A program made the translations under genes and the position numbers. Below are positions 1-7,614 of a stretch of 64,000 bases of DNA, piece by piece. Every line of letters starts with the position of its first letter. Position 1 is the first letter of the stretch. The notes beneath the pieces were generated by a model. That model did no database searches and had not been told where the DNA came from. It saw nothing but the letters and a program-made list of their open reading frames with translations. The DNA lies in assembly GCA_947259405.1 (NCBI GenBank), contig CAMYLY010000004.1, forward strand, positions 411,198 to 475,197. The letters run 5' to 3'. This DNA comes from an uncultured Gemmatimonadales bacterium (lineage in GTDB: Bacteria > Gemmatimonadota > Gemmatimonadetes > Gemmatimonadales > GWC2-71-9).

Positions 1-75
1 ATGCATCAGTCCAGGCGGTGGTGGCAGGAAGAAGAACAGAGGGAGTAAATCCCCTGGCTCCGGGTAACTCATGCG
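1..75 (+). other. 3' end of an upstream plus-strand transcript, frame unresolved
   Basis: A strong plus-strand terminator follows at 76, so a plus-strand gene should end here. Two frames can be its C-terminus. Frame 1 stops at 46-48 after an Arg/Trp/Glu-rich tail. Frame 2 stops at 65-67 after a Gly/Lys-rich tail that looks like a disordered RNA-binding C-terminus. Too little is visible to choose or to name a product. Confidence 0.3.
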
Positions 76-118
76 AAAGGCGGCCTCCGCTCTTCGGAGC
101 GGGGCCGCCTTTTTTTGT
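76..118 (+). terminator. Strong intrinsic terminator, probably bidirectional
   Basis: A 10-bp outer stem (76-85 with 103-112) and a 6-bp inner stem (87-92 with 97-102) close a TTCG tetraloop, with single-base bulge at 86, followed by a run of seven T. It ends the plus-strand transcript entering the window. Read on the minus strand it lies just after the rtcB stop codon and can also end the RNA-repair operon, although the T-run there is only three bases. Confidence 0.9.
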
Positions 119-122
119 GTGC

Positions 123-1559
123 TTACCCCTTCATCACACCCATCGGTTTCAGCTTCACAACCTTTCGACCTATGCCCGCTCCGTCGACGACGTCGACGAC
201 GTCTTGCACGTCCTTGTAGGCCTCAGGAATCTCCTCATCCACGGTCCGGCGTGTTGCAGCGCGTATCAGGATACCCCGGCGGGCGAGTTCTTTCGGCACA
301 TTGCGATCGCGGGCGGATTTCTTCGCTTGCGTGCGGCTCATCTGACGGCCGGCACCGTGACACGTCGATCCGAAGGTCTGCGACATCGCGCCCGGTGTCC
401 CGACAAGGATATACGAATAGCGTCCCATGTCACCAGGAATCAGCACTGGCTGTCCGATGTCGTGGAACCGCGTGCCGAGTTCTGGGTGGCGGGGTGGGAA
501 TGCTCGAGTCGCACCCTTGCGGTGCACACAGACGCGCCGTGCCCTGCCGTCGACCGAGTGCGTTTCGAACTTGGCAATGTTATGGGCGACGTCATAGACG
601 AGGTCGGCTTGGTCGGCCACGTCGGCACCCAAAACGTCCGCGAGGGCTCGGCGCACGTAATGGCCCATGAGTTGTCGATTTGCGAACGCATAGTTCGCCG
701 CAGCATTCATCGCGCCGAGGTACTCCTTGGCCTCTGGACTCGTCAACGGTGCACAGCAGAGTTGCCTGTCCGGAAGCTCGATACCGTACTTGCGGGACGC
801 ATTGATCATGCGATCGAGGTAGTCATCGCACACTTGATAGCCCAAACCCCGCGATCCTGAGTGAATGAACACGGTGACCGTTCCCGCGGAAAGTCCTAGC
901 CGGTTCGCCGTCTGTAGATCGTATACGTCCGATACCGAACCGACTTCGACGAAGTGATTGCCACTACCCACGGTGCCGAGTTGTCGGCGGCCGCGTTTCT
1001 TCGCGCGCGCGCTCAACAGGTCGGGTTCTCCGTTGAGAGCTCCACCGGCCTCGATGCATTCGAGGTCTCGTGGCACGCCGTAGCCTTCCTTCACGGCCCA
1101 CGCCGCACCATCGCGCAGGACACGATCGAGCTGCTTGGGACTGAGAATGAGGTCGGATCGGGCGGCACCGACGCCGGAAGGGATGGTCTCATACAAGCGA
1201 TCCATGAGACCCTCGAGATGTGGTTGCACCTCCGACTTGTGGAGTGGCGTGCGGAGAAGACGGACACCGCAGTTGATGTCGTATCCGACACCCCCCGGTG
1301 AGACCACGCCCTCGTGGTCATCAAATGCCGCGACGCCACCGATAGGAAAACCGTACCCCCAATGGATGTCCGGCATGGCAATCGACGGACCCACGATGCC
1401 TGGGAGATGCGCGACATTGGCCACTTGCTGTATGGCCTGATCTCCCCGGATCCCACCCATCAATGCGGCATTTGCGAAGATGAGTCCGTCCGTGCGCATG
1501 CCCCCGCGTCGGGGGACACGCCATCGAAACTCGTCGAGCTGTTCTACGTCGTAGTCCAC
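123..1559 (-). CDS. rtcB: RtcB-type RNA-splicing ligase
   Basis: RtcB joins 2',3'-cyclic-phosphate or 3'-phosphate RNA ends to 5'-OH ends, using GTP and Mn2+, to heal cleaved RNA. The 478-aa protein is full length. It shows the metal-site sequence YDINCGVR (Asp94, Cys97), GSGNHFVEV (His202), HSGSRGLG near 233, and STCHGAGRQMSR with His401 as the residue expected to carry GMP. The start is GTG. It is the last gene of a seven-gene minus-strand operon, 9 bp after archease, its usual activating partner. An rtcB-archease pair behind an M48 protease and LemA, under three local regulators, suggests stress-induced RNA repair rather than housekeeping splicing. Confidence 0.97.
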   Translation of the reverse strand: MDYDVEQLDEFRWRVPRRGGMRTDGLIFANAALMGGIRGDQAIQQVANVAHLPGIVGPSIAMPDIHWGYGFPIGGVAAFDDHEGVVSPGGVGYDINCGVRLLRTPLHKSEVQPHLEGLMDRLYETIPSGVGAARSDLILSPKQLDRVLRDGAAWAVKEGYGVPRDLECIEAGGALNGEPDLLSARAKKRGRRQLGTVGSGNHFVEVGSVSDVYDLQTANRLGLSAGTVTVFIHSGSRGLGYQVCDDYLDRMINASRKYGIELPDRQLCCAPLTSPEAKEYLGAMNAAANYAFANRQLMGHYVRRALADVLGADVADQADLVYDVAHNIAKFETHSVDGRARRVCVHRKGATRAFPPRHPELGTRFHDIGQPVLIPGDMGRYSYILVGTPGAMSQTFGSTCHGAGRQMSRTQAKKSARDRNVPKELARRGILIRAATRRTVDEEIPEAYKDVQDVVDVVDGAGIGRKVVKLKPMGVMKG

Positions 1560-1568
1560 ACTTGTAAG

Positions 1569-1991
1569 CTAGACGTCGAACACGACTTCCGCTCTCCATC
1601 CACCCACTGATCGAGTCACTGTGAATCCGTGGCGTGTCACCGCTTTGACCTCAGGTTCAGCGTCATGTCGAGCTGAGTCAAACCGATCGACGTGCAGCGT
1701 GACGTGAATGTAGTGAGGCGAGACGTCCACGATCTCCAGGTCCACTGGTACCAGCCTTTCGCTATCGTAGAGGTACAGTACCTCCCGGAGAAAGTGGAAG
1801 AAAAGCTCATCCGTTTCTTCGTGCTGTAAGCGGATGGTGCGGGATTCGTTGGAATGAGCGGGGCTGTCCCCTACGACCAGCGATCGAAGCAGTGCCGTGG
1901 CCGATTGCAGAAGCTTGCCCCAGTTCTCGGCGGTGATGGCAACACGGATGTCGGCCGTGTGTGACAGGAACTCGTAAGGGGTCACGACCAC
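1569..1991 (-). CDS. Archease, RtcB cofactor
   Basis: Archease speeds RtcB guanylylation and allows multiple turnover. The 140-aa length fits the family. The N-terminal HTADI motif (His11, Asp14) and the C-terminal GWRAEVVFDV, ending in the conserved metal-binding Asp, are both present. The start is GTG, 5 bp after the M48 protease stop, so expression is coupled. Adjacency to rtcB makes the assignment secure. Confidence 0.94.
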   Translation of the reverse strand: MVVTPYEFLSHTADIRVAITAENWGKLLQSATALLRSLVVGDSPAHSNESRTIRLQHEETDELFFHFLREVLYLYDSERLVPVDLEIVDVSPHYIHVTLHVDRFDSARHDAEPEVKAVTRHGFTVTRSVGGWRAEVVFDV

Positions 1992-1996
1992 AAATC

Positions 1997-3019
1997 CTAG
2001 AGGTCCGCGGACAACACTCCGGTCTTCTCAAAGCGGTACGCCATGGCTTTGAGCCGCGCAACACGCACCGGCATCGGTGGGTGCGTAGCGAAGAGGTCCG
2101 CGACGAACCCTTGGCGATTGGTGAGACGGCGCCCCATTGGGTCGGCGATGCAGAGGTGTGCCGCACCCTGTTTGATCGCTGTGGTCGCTGCATGGTGGCT
2201 ATGAATGGCGTGCAATGCGGAAGCTAACGCTTGTGGGTTTCGAGTGAACTGTGCCGCCGTGGCGTCGGCAAGGAACTCGCGCTTGCGACTCACGCCGAGC
2301 GCGAGCAAGCGGGAAATGATCGGCGCGAGGATGATCGTAATGATCCAAAGGACGAGGATGACGATCGCGAGGGGGTTACCACCACGCTTTCCACCTCCAC
2401 CCCGTGATCCACCGCGCATGCCCCCGAATCGAAGTGTCCGCGCCATACCGTCGGACATGATGGCGATGACCCCGACCAGCGCGGCGAGCAGCGTCATCAA
2501 CTTCACGTCGTGATTCTGGATGTGCGCCATCTCGTGTGCGATTACCGCTTGGAGTTGATCGCGGTTGAGGACACCCAATAGGCCGTCGGTGACCGCGACG
2601 TGAGCGTCGCTCTCGACGATTCCCGTCGCGAAGGCATTGGGGTCGTTCTCGGGGACGATCCAGATCTTGGGTCGTGGGAGGCCCGAGGCGATGGCCATTT
2701 CCTCCACGACGTTCACGAGCTGTCGCTCTTCGGGCTTGGAAGGCTCCACCAACTCCCAGGCGCCCGTGGACCACAGTACCTGCTTCGGGCCCCGTCGCCA
2801 CGAGAACCACACCATGCCAACGCCGAAAAGTGTCGTGGCGATGCCGAACCAGGGAACGGCGTGGCGGTAGGCCGCCTCTTCCGCGTTTGCCGTATTCAGG
2901 TAGAACGCGAGGTCGCCGCCGAATCCGATCCAAGCGAAGAACGCGATGAAGACACCGACCAAGATTGCGGAACGGCGGCGATTGCGGCGTTGCTGCTCAA
3001 AGAGATTGGACTCGCTCAC
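1997..3019 (-). CDS. M48-family membrane zinc metalloprotease (HtpX-like)
   Basis: This 340-aa integral membrane endopeptidase is expected to degrade damaged membrane proteins with its active site facing the cytoplasm. Hydrophobic segments lie near 17-37, 57-73, 172-192 and 214-242. The catalytic HEMAH motif is at 162-166 and a KREFLADATA segment near 246 gives the third zinc ligand. A Gly/Arg-rich stretch sits near 200. The start is GTG and the lemA-like gene ends 12 bp upstream. LemA/M48 pairs are common; being followed directly by archease and rtcB is less usual. Confidence 0.93.
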   Translation of the reverse strand: MSESNLFEQQRRNRRRSAILVGVFIAFFAWIGFGGDLAFYLNTANAEEAAYRHAVPWFGIATTLFGVGMVWFSWRRGPKQVLWSTGAWELVEPSKPEERQLVNVVEEMAIASGLPRPKIWIVPENDPNAFATGIVESDAHVAVTDGLLGVLNRDQLQAVIAHEMAHIQNHDVKLMTLLAALVGVIAIMSDGMARTLRFGGMRGGSRGGGGKRGGNPLAIVILVLWIITIILAPIISRLLALGVSRKREFLADATAAQFTRNPQALASALHAIHSHHAATTAIKQGAAHLCIADPMGRRLTNRQGFVADLFATHPPMPVRVARLKAMAYRFEKTGVLSADL

Positions 3020-3031
3020 GCGTGCCGAAGA

Positions 3032-3607
3032 TTATGACAAATCGACCGTGGGCACTTCCCGTTCAGCTTCTTCGGTGATCTCCCAGAGTTCCACCTGCTC
3101 GGCCTTGGCAAATCCCGCGATGAGGTTCCACGGGAACTGTTGTTGCTTGACGTTGTACGTCGTTGCCGAGTCGTTGTAATGCTGCCGGGCAAACGAAACG
3201 CGGTTCTCGGTCGACGTCAATTCCTCTTGTAGCTGGCCGACGTTGGTTGTGGCCTTGAGGTCCGGATAGCGTTCGACCACGAGATTGAATCCCGAAAGCG
3301 CATTTGAGAGGGCAGCTTCCGCGGCTGCCAATTCTTTGACACCACCGGTAGGTGTGGCACCCGCCTGGATCTTCACGGCCTGGTTTCGAGCTTGGATTAC
3401 CGCTTCAAGCGTGTCCTTCTCGAAGTCCATGGCTCCCTTCACGGCGTTCACGAGATTCGGGATCAGATCATGGCGACGCTTTAGCTGCACATCGATTTGT
3501 TTCCACGCGTTCAGCGTCTCACCCTTCAGGCGAATTAGGGTGTTGTAAGCGCCGATGGCCCAGAGTGCGACGGCGATCAGCAGCACGGTGAAAATGACGG
3601 TCGACAC
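3032..3607 (-). CDS. LemA family membrane protein
   Basis: LemA proteins have one N-terminal membrane segment and a coiled helical domain facing the periplasm. Their biochemical role is poorly known but they often sit beside M48 proteases. This 191-aa protein has the hydrophobic segment at about 4-22, then the family signature YNTLIRLKGETLNAWKQIDV and LKRRHDLIPNLV. NDSATTYN and FPWNLIAGF near the C-terminus are also typical. The start is GTG. It is the fourth gene of the operon, between the MerR regulator and the protease. Confidence 0.94.
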   Translation of the reverse strand: MSTVIFTVLLIAVALWAIGAYNTLIRLKGETLNAWKQIDVQLKRRHDLIPNLVNAVKGAMDFEKDTLEAVIQARNQAVKIQAGATPTGGVKELAAAEAALSNALSGFNLVVERYPDLKATTNVGQLQEELTSTENRVSFARQHYNDSATTYNVKQQQFPWNLIAGFAKAEQVELWEITEEAEREVPTVDLS

Positions 3608-3628
3608 GGCTATCTCCTCGCTGGCGGC

Positions 3629-4318
3629 TCAGTCAATAATAGTACCATGATTCCCGCCCTGATCGTGTAGATCTCCGGGCGCGTCCGCCGAAGCGATGAG
3701 TCGCTGAGCTGCGAGTCGCATGGCATCGGCGATCGCCCGGTCGGGAAGCTTGAGGTGCGCGAGAGGATGGTCGTCTCGGACATGGAGCTCGACCCCGTCA
3801 CCGACCTCGAGACGTCGCCAGCGCGTCGACGGTCGAACGTCCACGGACTCGTCGGCCAGGCGAACGTGGAGGAGTTGCCCGGCGCGGCCACGTGGTTGCT
3901 CATCATGGGCGAGGAATGGGAGGTGCCCGGGCGAGGGAAGCGACCGGCCTACCGTGCTGGCCACGCGTCGCTCCAGAACATCGCCAGTCGTCTTTTCGAG
4001 TTCATCGCGGATGGCCTCGAGAGTCGACCCCTCCATCTGCCGGAGTTTGATGAACAGGACTTGCAGCAGATGCCGGTAGGAGTAGGTAGCCGCCGTCCCC
4101 CGCCCCTCCGGCGGCGTGACCAGCTCTCGCGTCACGTAGAACCGGATCGTGCGCTCGCTTGGCCGGGCGGCGGCAGCCGCGTTGATCGGTTTGACACCGG
4201 ATGCCTCGAGAATCGCTCCGGCGACGGTCGCGAGGTCGCGCAGTCGCCAGGGGGCCAGCTTACGGTATTCCCGAAGGGTAAAGAGCGGATCGTTGGTTGG
4301 AGCGCTGGCCGCCCCCAT
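3629..4318 (-). CDS. MerR-family transcriptional regulator
   Basis: A 229-aa regulator with a MerR-like winged helix at about residues 45-110 (RTIRFYVTRELVTPPEGRG, then the helix with LRQMEGSTLEAIRDEL). A C-terminal domain of about 110 residues has no recognisable ligand motif. The ATG at 4316-4318 is preferred over the in-frame ATG at 4462 because it starts one base after the preceding receiver gene and the upstream extension would be the antisense of that gene. It is co-transcribed with the RNA-repair genes and is probably a local regulator of them. The inducer is unknown. Confidence 0.8.
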   Translation of the reverse strand: MGAASAPTNDPLFTLREYRKLAPWRLRDLATVAGAILEASGVKPINAAAAARPSERTIRFYVTRELVTPPEGRGTAATYSYRHLLQVLFIKLRQMEGSTLEAIRDELEKTTGDVLERRVASTVGRSLPSPGHLPFLAHDEQPRGRAGQLLHVRLADESVDVRPSTRWRRLEVGDGVELHVRDDHPLAHLKLPDRAIADAMRLAAQRLIASADAPGDLHDQGGNHGTIID

Positions 4319-4319
4319 G

Positions 4320-4712
4320 CTAAGGGCCGTTCGCTTCGCGCAACTGATCCGGGAGCAGTCGCGTGATCTCGTCGAGCAACTCGCGGAGGTCGAAGGGCTT
4401 TGGGAGGAAGGCAAGGCGGTTGAGCTCGAGCCACGATTGATCCGAGGCAATGTCGACCTCACCAGTCATCACGATCACGCGGTTGGCCAACACAGGCCAC
4501 TGCGTGGCAATAACATGATAGAGCGTCGCTCCGGACATGCTAGGCAGGTGCAGGTCGAGCAATACCACGTCAACGGTGTGCCGATCGAGGAGATCTAAGG
4601 CCTCTTCCCCACTGGCCGCGAGAGTGACATCGAAATTCTTGCGCTCTAGCGCGCGACCGACCGACCGCCGGAGTGCGGCGTCATCGTCAACGATCAAGGT
4701 CCGAATCTTCAT
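4320..4712 (-). CDS. Stand-alone response-regulator receiver protein
   Basis: A 130-aa CheY-like receiver with no output domain. The acidic pocket is VDDD near 9-11, the phosphoacceptor Asp lies in VVLLDLHLPSMSG near residue 52, the switch Thr is in MTGE and the conserved Lys in LPKPF. It lies 14 bp after the AraC-type regulator and 1 bp before the MerR gene, so it probably relays a phosphorylation signal into this operon by protein contact. No cognate kinase is encoded nearby. Confidence 0.88.
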   Translation of the reverse strand: MKIRTLIVDDDAALRRSVGRALERKNFDVTLAASGEEALDLLDRHTVDVVLLDLHLPSMSGATLYHVIATQWPVLANRVIVMTGEVDIASDQSWLELNRLAFLPKPFDLRELLDEITRLLPDQLREANGP

Positions 4713-4726
4713 GGTCTCACATTTCC

Positions 4727-5527
4727 CTACGACGCACTTTCGAAGGGCACCTGATCATTGTTGAAATACCGCTCACGGACAATCTTCACGGCCTCGTCGG
4801 GAGCGAGCGATACCCGCAGATCGCCGGGTGTCATACCGAAGACTTCCTTGACATGCAACGCGAAAGAACGCGGCTTGGCGTACCCCAGCTTGGCCGCAAC
4901 GTCCTCCACGGTATAACCAGGATCTTGCAGGAGCCGATGCGCGTAGACCACACGAATGACGGTGAGCATCACACTCGGCGGTGGCAGGGTGGCTTTCGTG
5001 AACCACCGAGTGCAAGTGCGCCGGTCCATCCGTGCGCGGTCTGCCAGATCCTGGACCGTGCGAAACGAACCTGGCTCACGCACGATCGTTTCAAGCGCCC
5101 ACTTGAGTTCATGCGGCAGATCCCGGATCACGTCTTCGATGTCGGTCATGAGACTCCGGGAAAGGACACGCGCTGCCTCTTCAGTCAGTGCATCGCTGAG
5201 TCGTTGTGCATGATCGTCGTATCCCTCGAGCAGCACCTCGCGTATCCCGGTCTCACCGACCCGTAGGAGCACGGGAACGATGGCGGGAGACAGCTTCGTG
5301 TAGAGGATCAGTGGAAGTGAAGGGAACAGCACCCGCAGGCGTTCCACCTCCTGCGAGCGCGGATGACCTTCAAGCCCAGGGTCCACGACCGCCATCTCGA
5401 CAGGCTCCCCGCGGATAATGTCGAGCGCAGCTCCCCAGCGCTCCGCCCAGCAAAACGCGAATCGCTGCCCAGCGACCCGCTTGAGCTTCGCCGCGAGGAC
5501 CCTAGGAACAGCAGCAAGTACGAGCAT
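4727..5527 (-). CDS. AraC-type regulator with N-terminal pseudo-receiver
   Basis: The first gene of the RNA-repair operon (266 aa). The N-terminal 110 residues have a receiver-like pattern (MAVVDPG near 45-50, LPLILYTKLSP near 70-80) but lack the double-acidic pocket, so phosphorylation is doubtful. The C-terminal 110 residues form an AraC/XylS double helix-turn-helix: RTVQDLADRARMDRRTCTRWF and YTVEDVAAKLGYAKPRSFALHVKEVFGMTP. Two direct repeats of TTGGGACATT lie directly upstream of its ATG, arranged as AraC-family operators usually are, which suggests autoregulation. Confidence 0.82.
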   Translation of the reverse strand: MLVLAAVPRVLAAKLKRVAGQRFAFCWAERWGAALDIIRGEPVEMAVVDPGLEGHPRSQEVERLRVLFPSLPLILYTKLSPAIVPVLLRVGETGIREVLLEGYDDHAQRLSDALTEEAARVLSRSLMTDIEDVIRDLPHELKWALETIVREPGSFRTVQDLADRARMDRRTCTRWFTKATLPPPSVMLTVIRVVYAHRLLQDPGYTVEDVAAKLGYAKPRSFALHVKEVFGMTPGDLRVSLAPDEAVKIVRERYFNNDQVPFESAS

Positions 5528-5528
5528 G

Positions 5529-5559
5529 AATGTCCCAAAAACGACACCTAATGTCCCAA
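5529..5559. promoter_or_regulatory. Two-copy direct repeat, candidate AraC-type operator
   Basis: AATGTCCCAA occurs at 5529-5538 and again at 5550-5559, exactly 21 bp apart (two helical turns). The first copy is 1 bp from the regulator's start codon at 5527. The repeat lies in the 112-bp divergent region between the RNA-repair operon and the peptide gene at 5640. Spacing and position suit an AraC-type dimer acting on one or both promoters. Binding itself is inferred. Confidence 0.6.
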
Positions 5560-5639
5560 TAGGGGCCTATCCGTCGTCTTATGCCGCCCCGATGATTGAA
5601 GCGACAAACGACCCTCTCCAATCCCATCCAGGAGGACCT

Positions 5640-5795
5640 ATGTCCCGTCGCCTTCGTTTCGTATTGGCCGCACTGTTTGCGTCCTTTGCCCTCGGTGCGA
5701 CCGCGTGTGGTGGTCCCACAGCCCCGGTCGAGTCTTGCAGCGTCCAAAACTCCGGTGCATGCATGGTGACGAGCGTACAGAACTCTGGCGCCTGA
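5640..5795 (+). CDS. Small secreted peptide precursor with duplicated SVQNSGA heptad
   Basis: A 51-aa product. An AGGAGG ribosome-binding site ends 4 bp before the ATG. A basic N-terminus (MSRRLRF) and hydrophobic core (VLAALFASFALGATAC) form a signal peptide, possibly a weak lipobox at Cys23. The short mature part carries SVQNSGA twice, the second copy forming the exact C-terminus. The two heptads use different codons at five of seven positions with no amino-acid change, which argues for selection on the peptide. The gene is divergent from the RNA-repair operon and its stop is 2 bp from the stop of the convergent TPR gene. It could be a signalling peptide precursor or simply a tiny lipoprotein. 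Confidence 0.72.
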   Translation: MSRRLRFVLAALFASFALGATACGGPTAPVESCSVQNSGACMVTSVQNSGA

Positions 5796-5797
5796 CA

Positions 5798-7159
5798 TCA
5801 GAAGGCGAGCGCATTGATGCGCTCGATGGTGTTCTGAAGTTCGGGCGACGGTGGCGGTGGCTGCGGGACTGCCAGGTCGGTGACCTGGTGCTCCCGCAGT
5901 TCACGCAGGGCCCGCTCCGCCTTGTAGAGTCGTTCACCGAGCTTGGCCTCCTCGGCAAACTGCACTGCGCGTTCTACATGTCCTATTGCCTCATCGAGAG
6001 AGCCAAATGACGCGAAGCCCATTCCGAGTGCGAGCTCGAGATTGCACACTTCATCAACCGGGAGCGTGGCCCTGAGTGGTTCCGCCTCCCGTCGCCAACG
6101 CTCGAAGGATAGACGGTCGCCGGCGCACGCCGACACCTCGATTAACTCGAGCACGACCCGCGCGCGAATCTCGCGAGAAGGGTCAGCTCCCAACACGGCA
6201 TAGAGTGTTTGGCGTGCCGCGTCGAGGTGACCCAGCTCCTTGAAGAGCACCCCCGTATCTGACAACGCCCGCAAGCGGCCGGCCCGGTCTTCTCGAAGCT
6301 CGTACGCCGAGAAGGCAAGCGGTACGGCCTCATCCGTTCTCCCGGCAAGATGTAGTGCGATGGCGAGGTCGTGCGTGGCCATGGCTTCGGCGACCTTGTC
6401 GCCGGCCGCCTTGGCCTCCGAAACGATACCGCGAAGCTGACGCTCAGACTTGGGGAGATTCCCGGTCTTCTGGAGAGTGATGGCGCGTCCAATCCTCAGC
6501 ACGAGCGCCGAATGGGTGTCTCCGATGGCCGTCGCCATCTGCTCGCCGCGTTGGTACGCTACTAATGCGTCGTCGAGTCGCCCGAGAAGTCGCAAGACCC
6601 TCGCCTGTTGGTGAATCGCCGACACGCAGTACCTGTGAGGATCGCCTGCGGAGTGCTCCAAGAGTGTCTCCAGTACGTCCAACGCTTCCGTAAGGTGGAG
6701 ATCCTTCTCGAGCCAAAACGCAAACGCCAACAGAGGTGGCAACATCGCGTGAAAATCTGCGTCTTCGACAATGACGTGGGCGCAGGCGGTGACGATGTTC
6801 CGCAGGTGCTCCGCGTCGACAGCGCCGGTGGGGAGTCCGTCCACGTAGGCCCGGGTCGCCCTGAGCTGATACAGGATCGCTTCGGAAGCCGATCTTCGAT
6901 CACCCCATTGATCGATTAGACGCAATACGAGGAAGGCTCCGAGAGCGCGGCACTTCGTCGGGTTATCATTGGCCCGCTGTGCACCTGCCAAAAACGGCTC
7001 ATGAAGTCTCTGATTCGACGTGGCATGGGGCCTGGGATTCACAGCAGATCTCTCATCGGTTCGGGCAGATGCAGCTAGTATGGGTCCCCGCTCGGTACGC
7101 GGCAAGAGTGGGGCCAAACGCTCGAACGTGCTCCTACTCGCGTTTTCTTGATGACACAC
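5798..7159 (-). CDS. TPR-repeat protein, possibly regulatory
   Basis: A 453-aa protein built almost entirely from paired helices of TPR type from about residue 75 to 420 (for example RLLGRLDDALVAYQRGEQMATAIGD, then LAGRTDEAVPLAFSAYEL and FGSLDEAIGHVERAVQFAEEA, quoted in parts). No signal peptide is visible, so it is probably cytoplasmic. The tail after 425 is proline-rich. The first 70 residues look disordered and the true start (GTG at 7159 here) may lie further in. It starts 29 bp from the divergent pilin gene and ends 2 bp from the peptide gene. TPR folds of this kind resemble peptide-sensing RRNPP proteins, but no DNA-binding domain is seen. Confidence 0.72.
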   Translation of the reverse strand: MCHQENASRSTFERLAPLLPRTERGPILAASARTDERSAVNPRPHATSNQRLHEPFLAGAQRANDNPTKCRALGAFLVLRLIDQWGDRRSASEAILYQLRATRAYVDGLPTGAVDAEHLRNIVTACAHVIVEDADFHAMLPPLLAFAFWLEKDLHLTEALDVLETLLEHSAGDPHRYCVSAIHQQARVLRLLGRLDDALVAYQRGEQMATAIGDTHSALVLRIGRAITLQKTGNLPKSERQLRGIVSEAKAAGDKVAEAMATHDLAIALHLAGRTDEAVPLAFSAYELREDRAGRLRALSDTGVLFKELGHLDAARQTLYAVLGADPSREIRARVVLELIEVSACAGDRLSFERWRREAEPLRATLPVDEVCNLELALGMGFASFGSLDEAIGHVERAVQFAEEAKLGERLYKAERALRELREHQVTDLAVPQPPPPSPELQNTIERINALAF

Positions 7160-7188
7160 AGCGGTTGCCGACGCAGCATCGTGGGCCC

Positions 7189-7614
7189 ATGCGGGACGGG
7201 TTCACAATATTCGAATTGGCCATGGTGGTAGTCGTGGCCGCAATCATCGGCGGCTTGGCCGTACCCAGGGTGGGGTCTGCGCTCGATCAGATCGCGACCG
7301 ACCGGGCCGTGAGTGGAGTCATGGTCTTCTACCATCGCGCTCGTCTCGTGGGCACCTGGAGAGCCACGCCCGTCGAGCTCGAATTCCGCCATGATTCTCT
7401 GACGGCGACCTTGCGTGGTGCCACGGACTCAGTGGTCCTCAGCGTGGCCGGGCCCGCCTATCATGGCGTGAGTATGAGCGCAAGTCGTTCCAAGATAAGC
7501 ATTTATCCGTCCGGCCTCGGATGGGGTGCGGCGAACACGAAGCTCATCTTTCGCCGAGGTGCGGCCGCGGAATCACTGACGACCTCGCGGTTGGGTAGAC
7601 TCAAACGGTGGTGA
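7189..7614 (+). CDS. Type IV pilin-like (pseudopilin) protein
   Basis: A 141-aa protein starting MRDGFTIFELAMVVVVAAIIGG. This is a class III prepilin signature: a short leader ending in Gly4, Phe at +1, Glu at +5, then a hydrophobic helix. Prepilin peptidase would cut after Gly4. The C-terminal region is beta-rich, as in minor pilins and GspH/GspG-like pseudopilins. The start at 7189 is chosen for the leader, since the longer frame would give an unrelated N-terminus. No other pilus or secretion gene is nearby, so it is an orphan. Its last 42 bp overlap the end of the convergent propeller gene. Confidence 0.78.
   Translation: MRDGFTIFELAMVVVVAAIIGGLAVPRVGSALDQIATDRAVSGVMVFYHRARLVGTWRATPVELEFRHDSLTATLRGATDSVVLSVAGPAYHGVSMSASRSKISIYPSGLGWGAANTKLIFRRGAAAESLTTSRLGRLKRW

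Noticed and set aside
18-860. A 280-codon plus-strand frame opposite rtcB
   Set aside because: It is the antisense shadow of rtcB; no ribosome-binding site, family or codon pattern supports it.
5529-5559. Direct repeat as a DosR box, because TTGGGAC resembles half of the mycobacterial DosR site
   Set aside because: It is a direct rather than inverted repeat and stands before an AraC-type gene. None of the dormancy-type genes in the window carries it.
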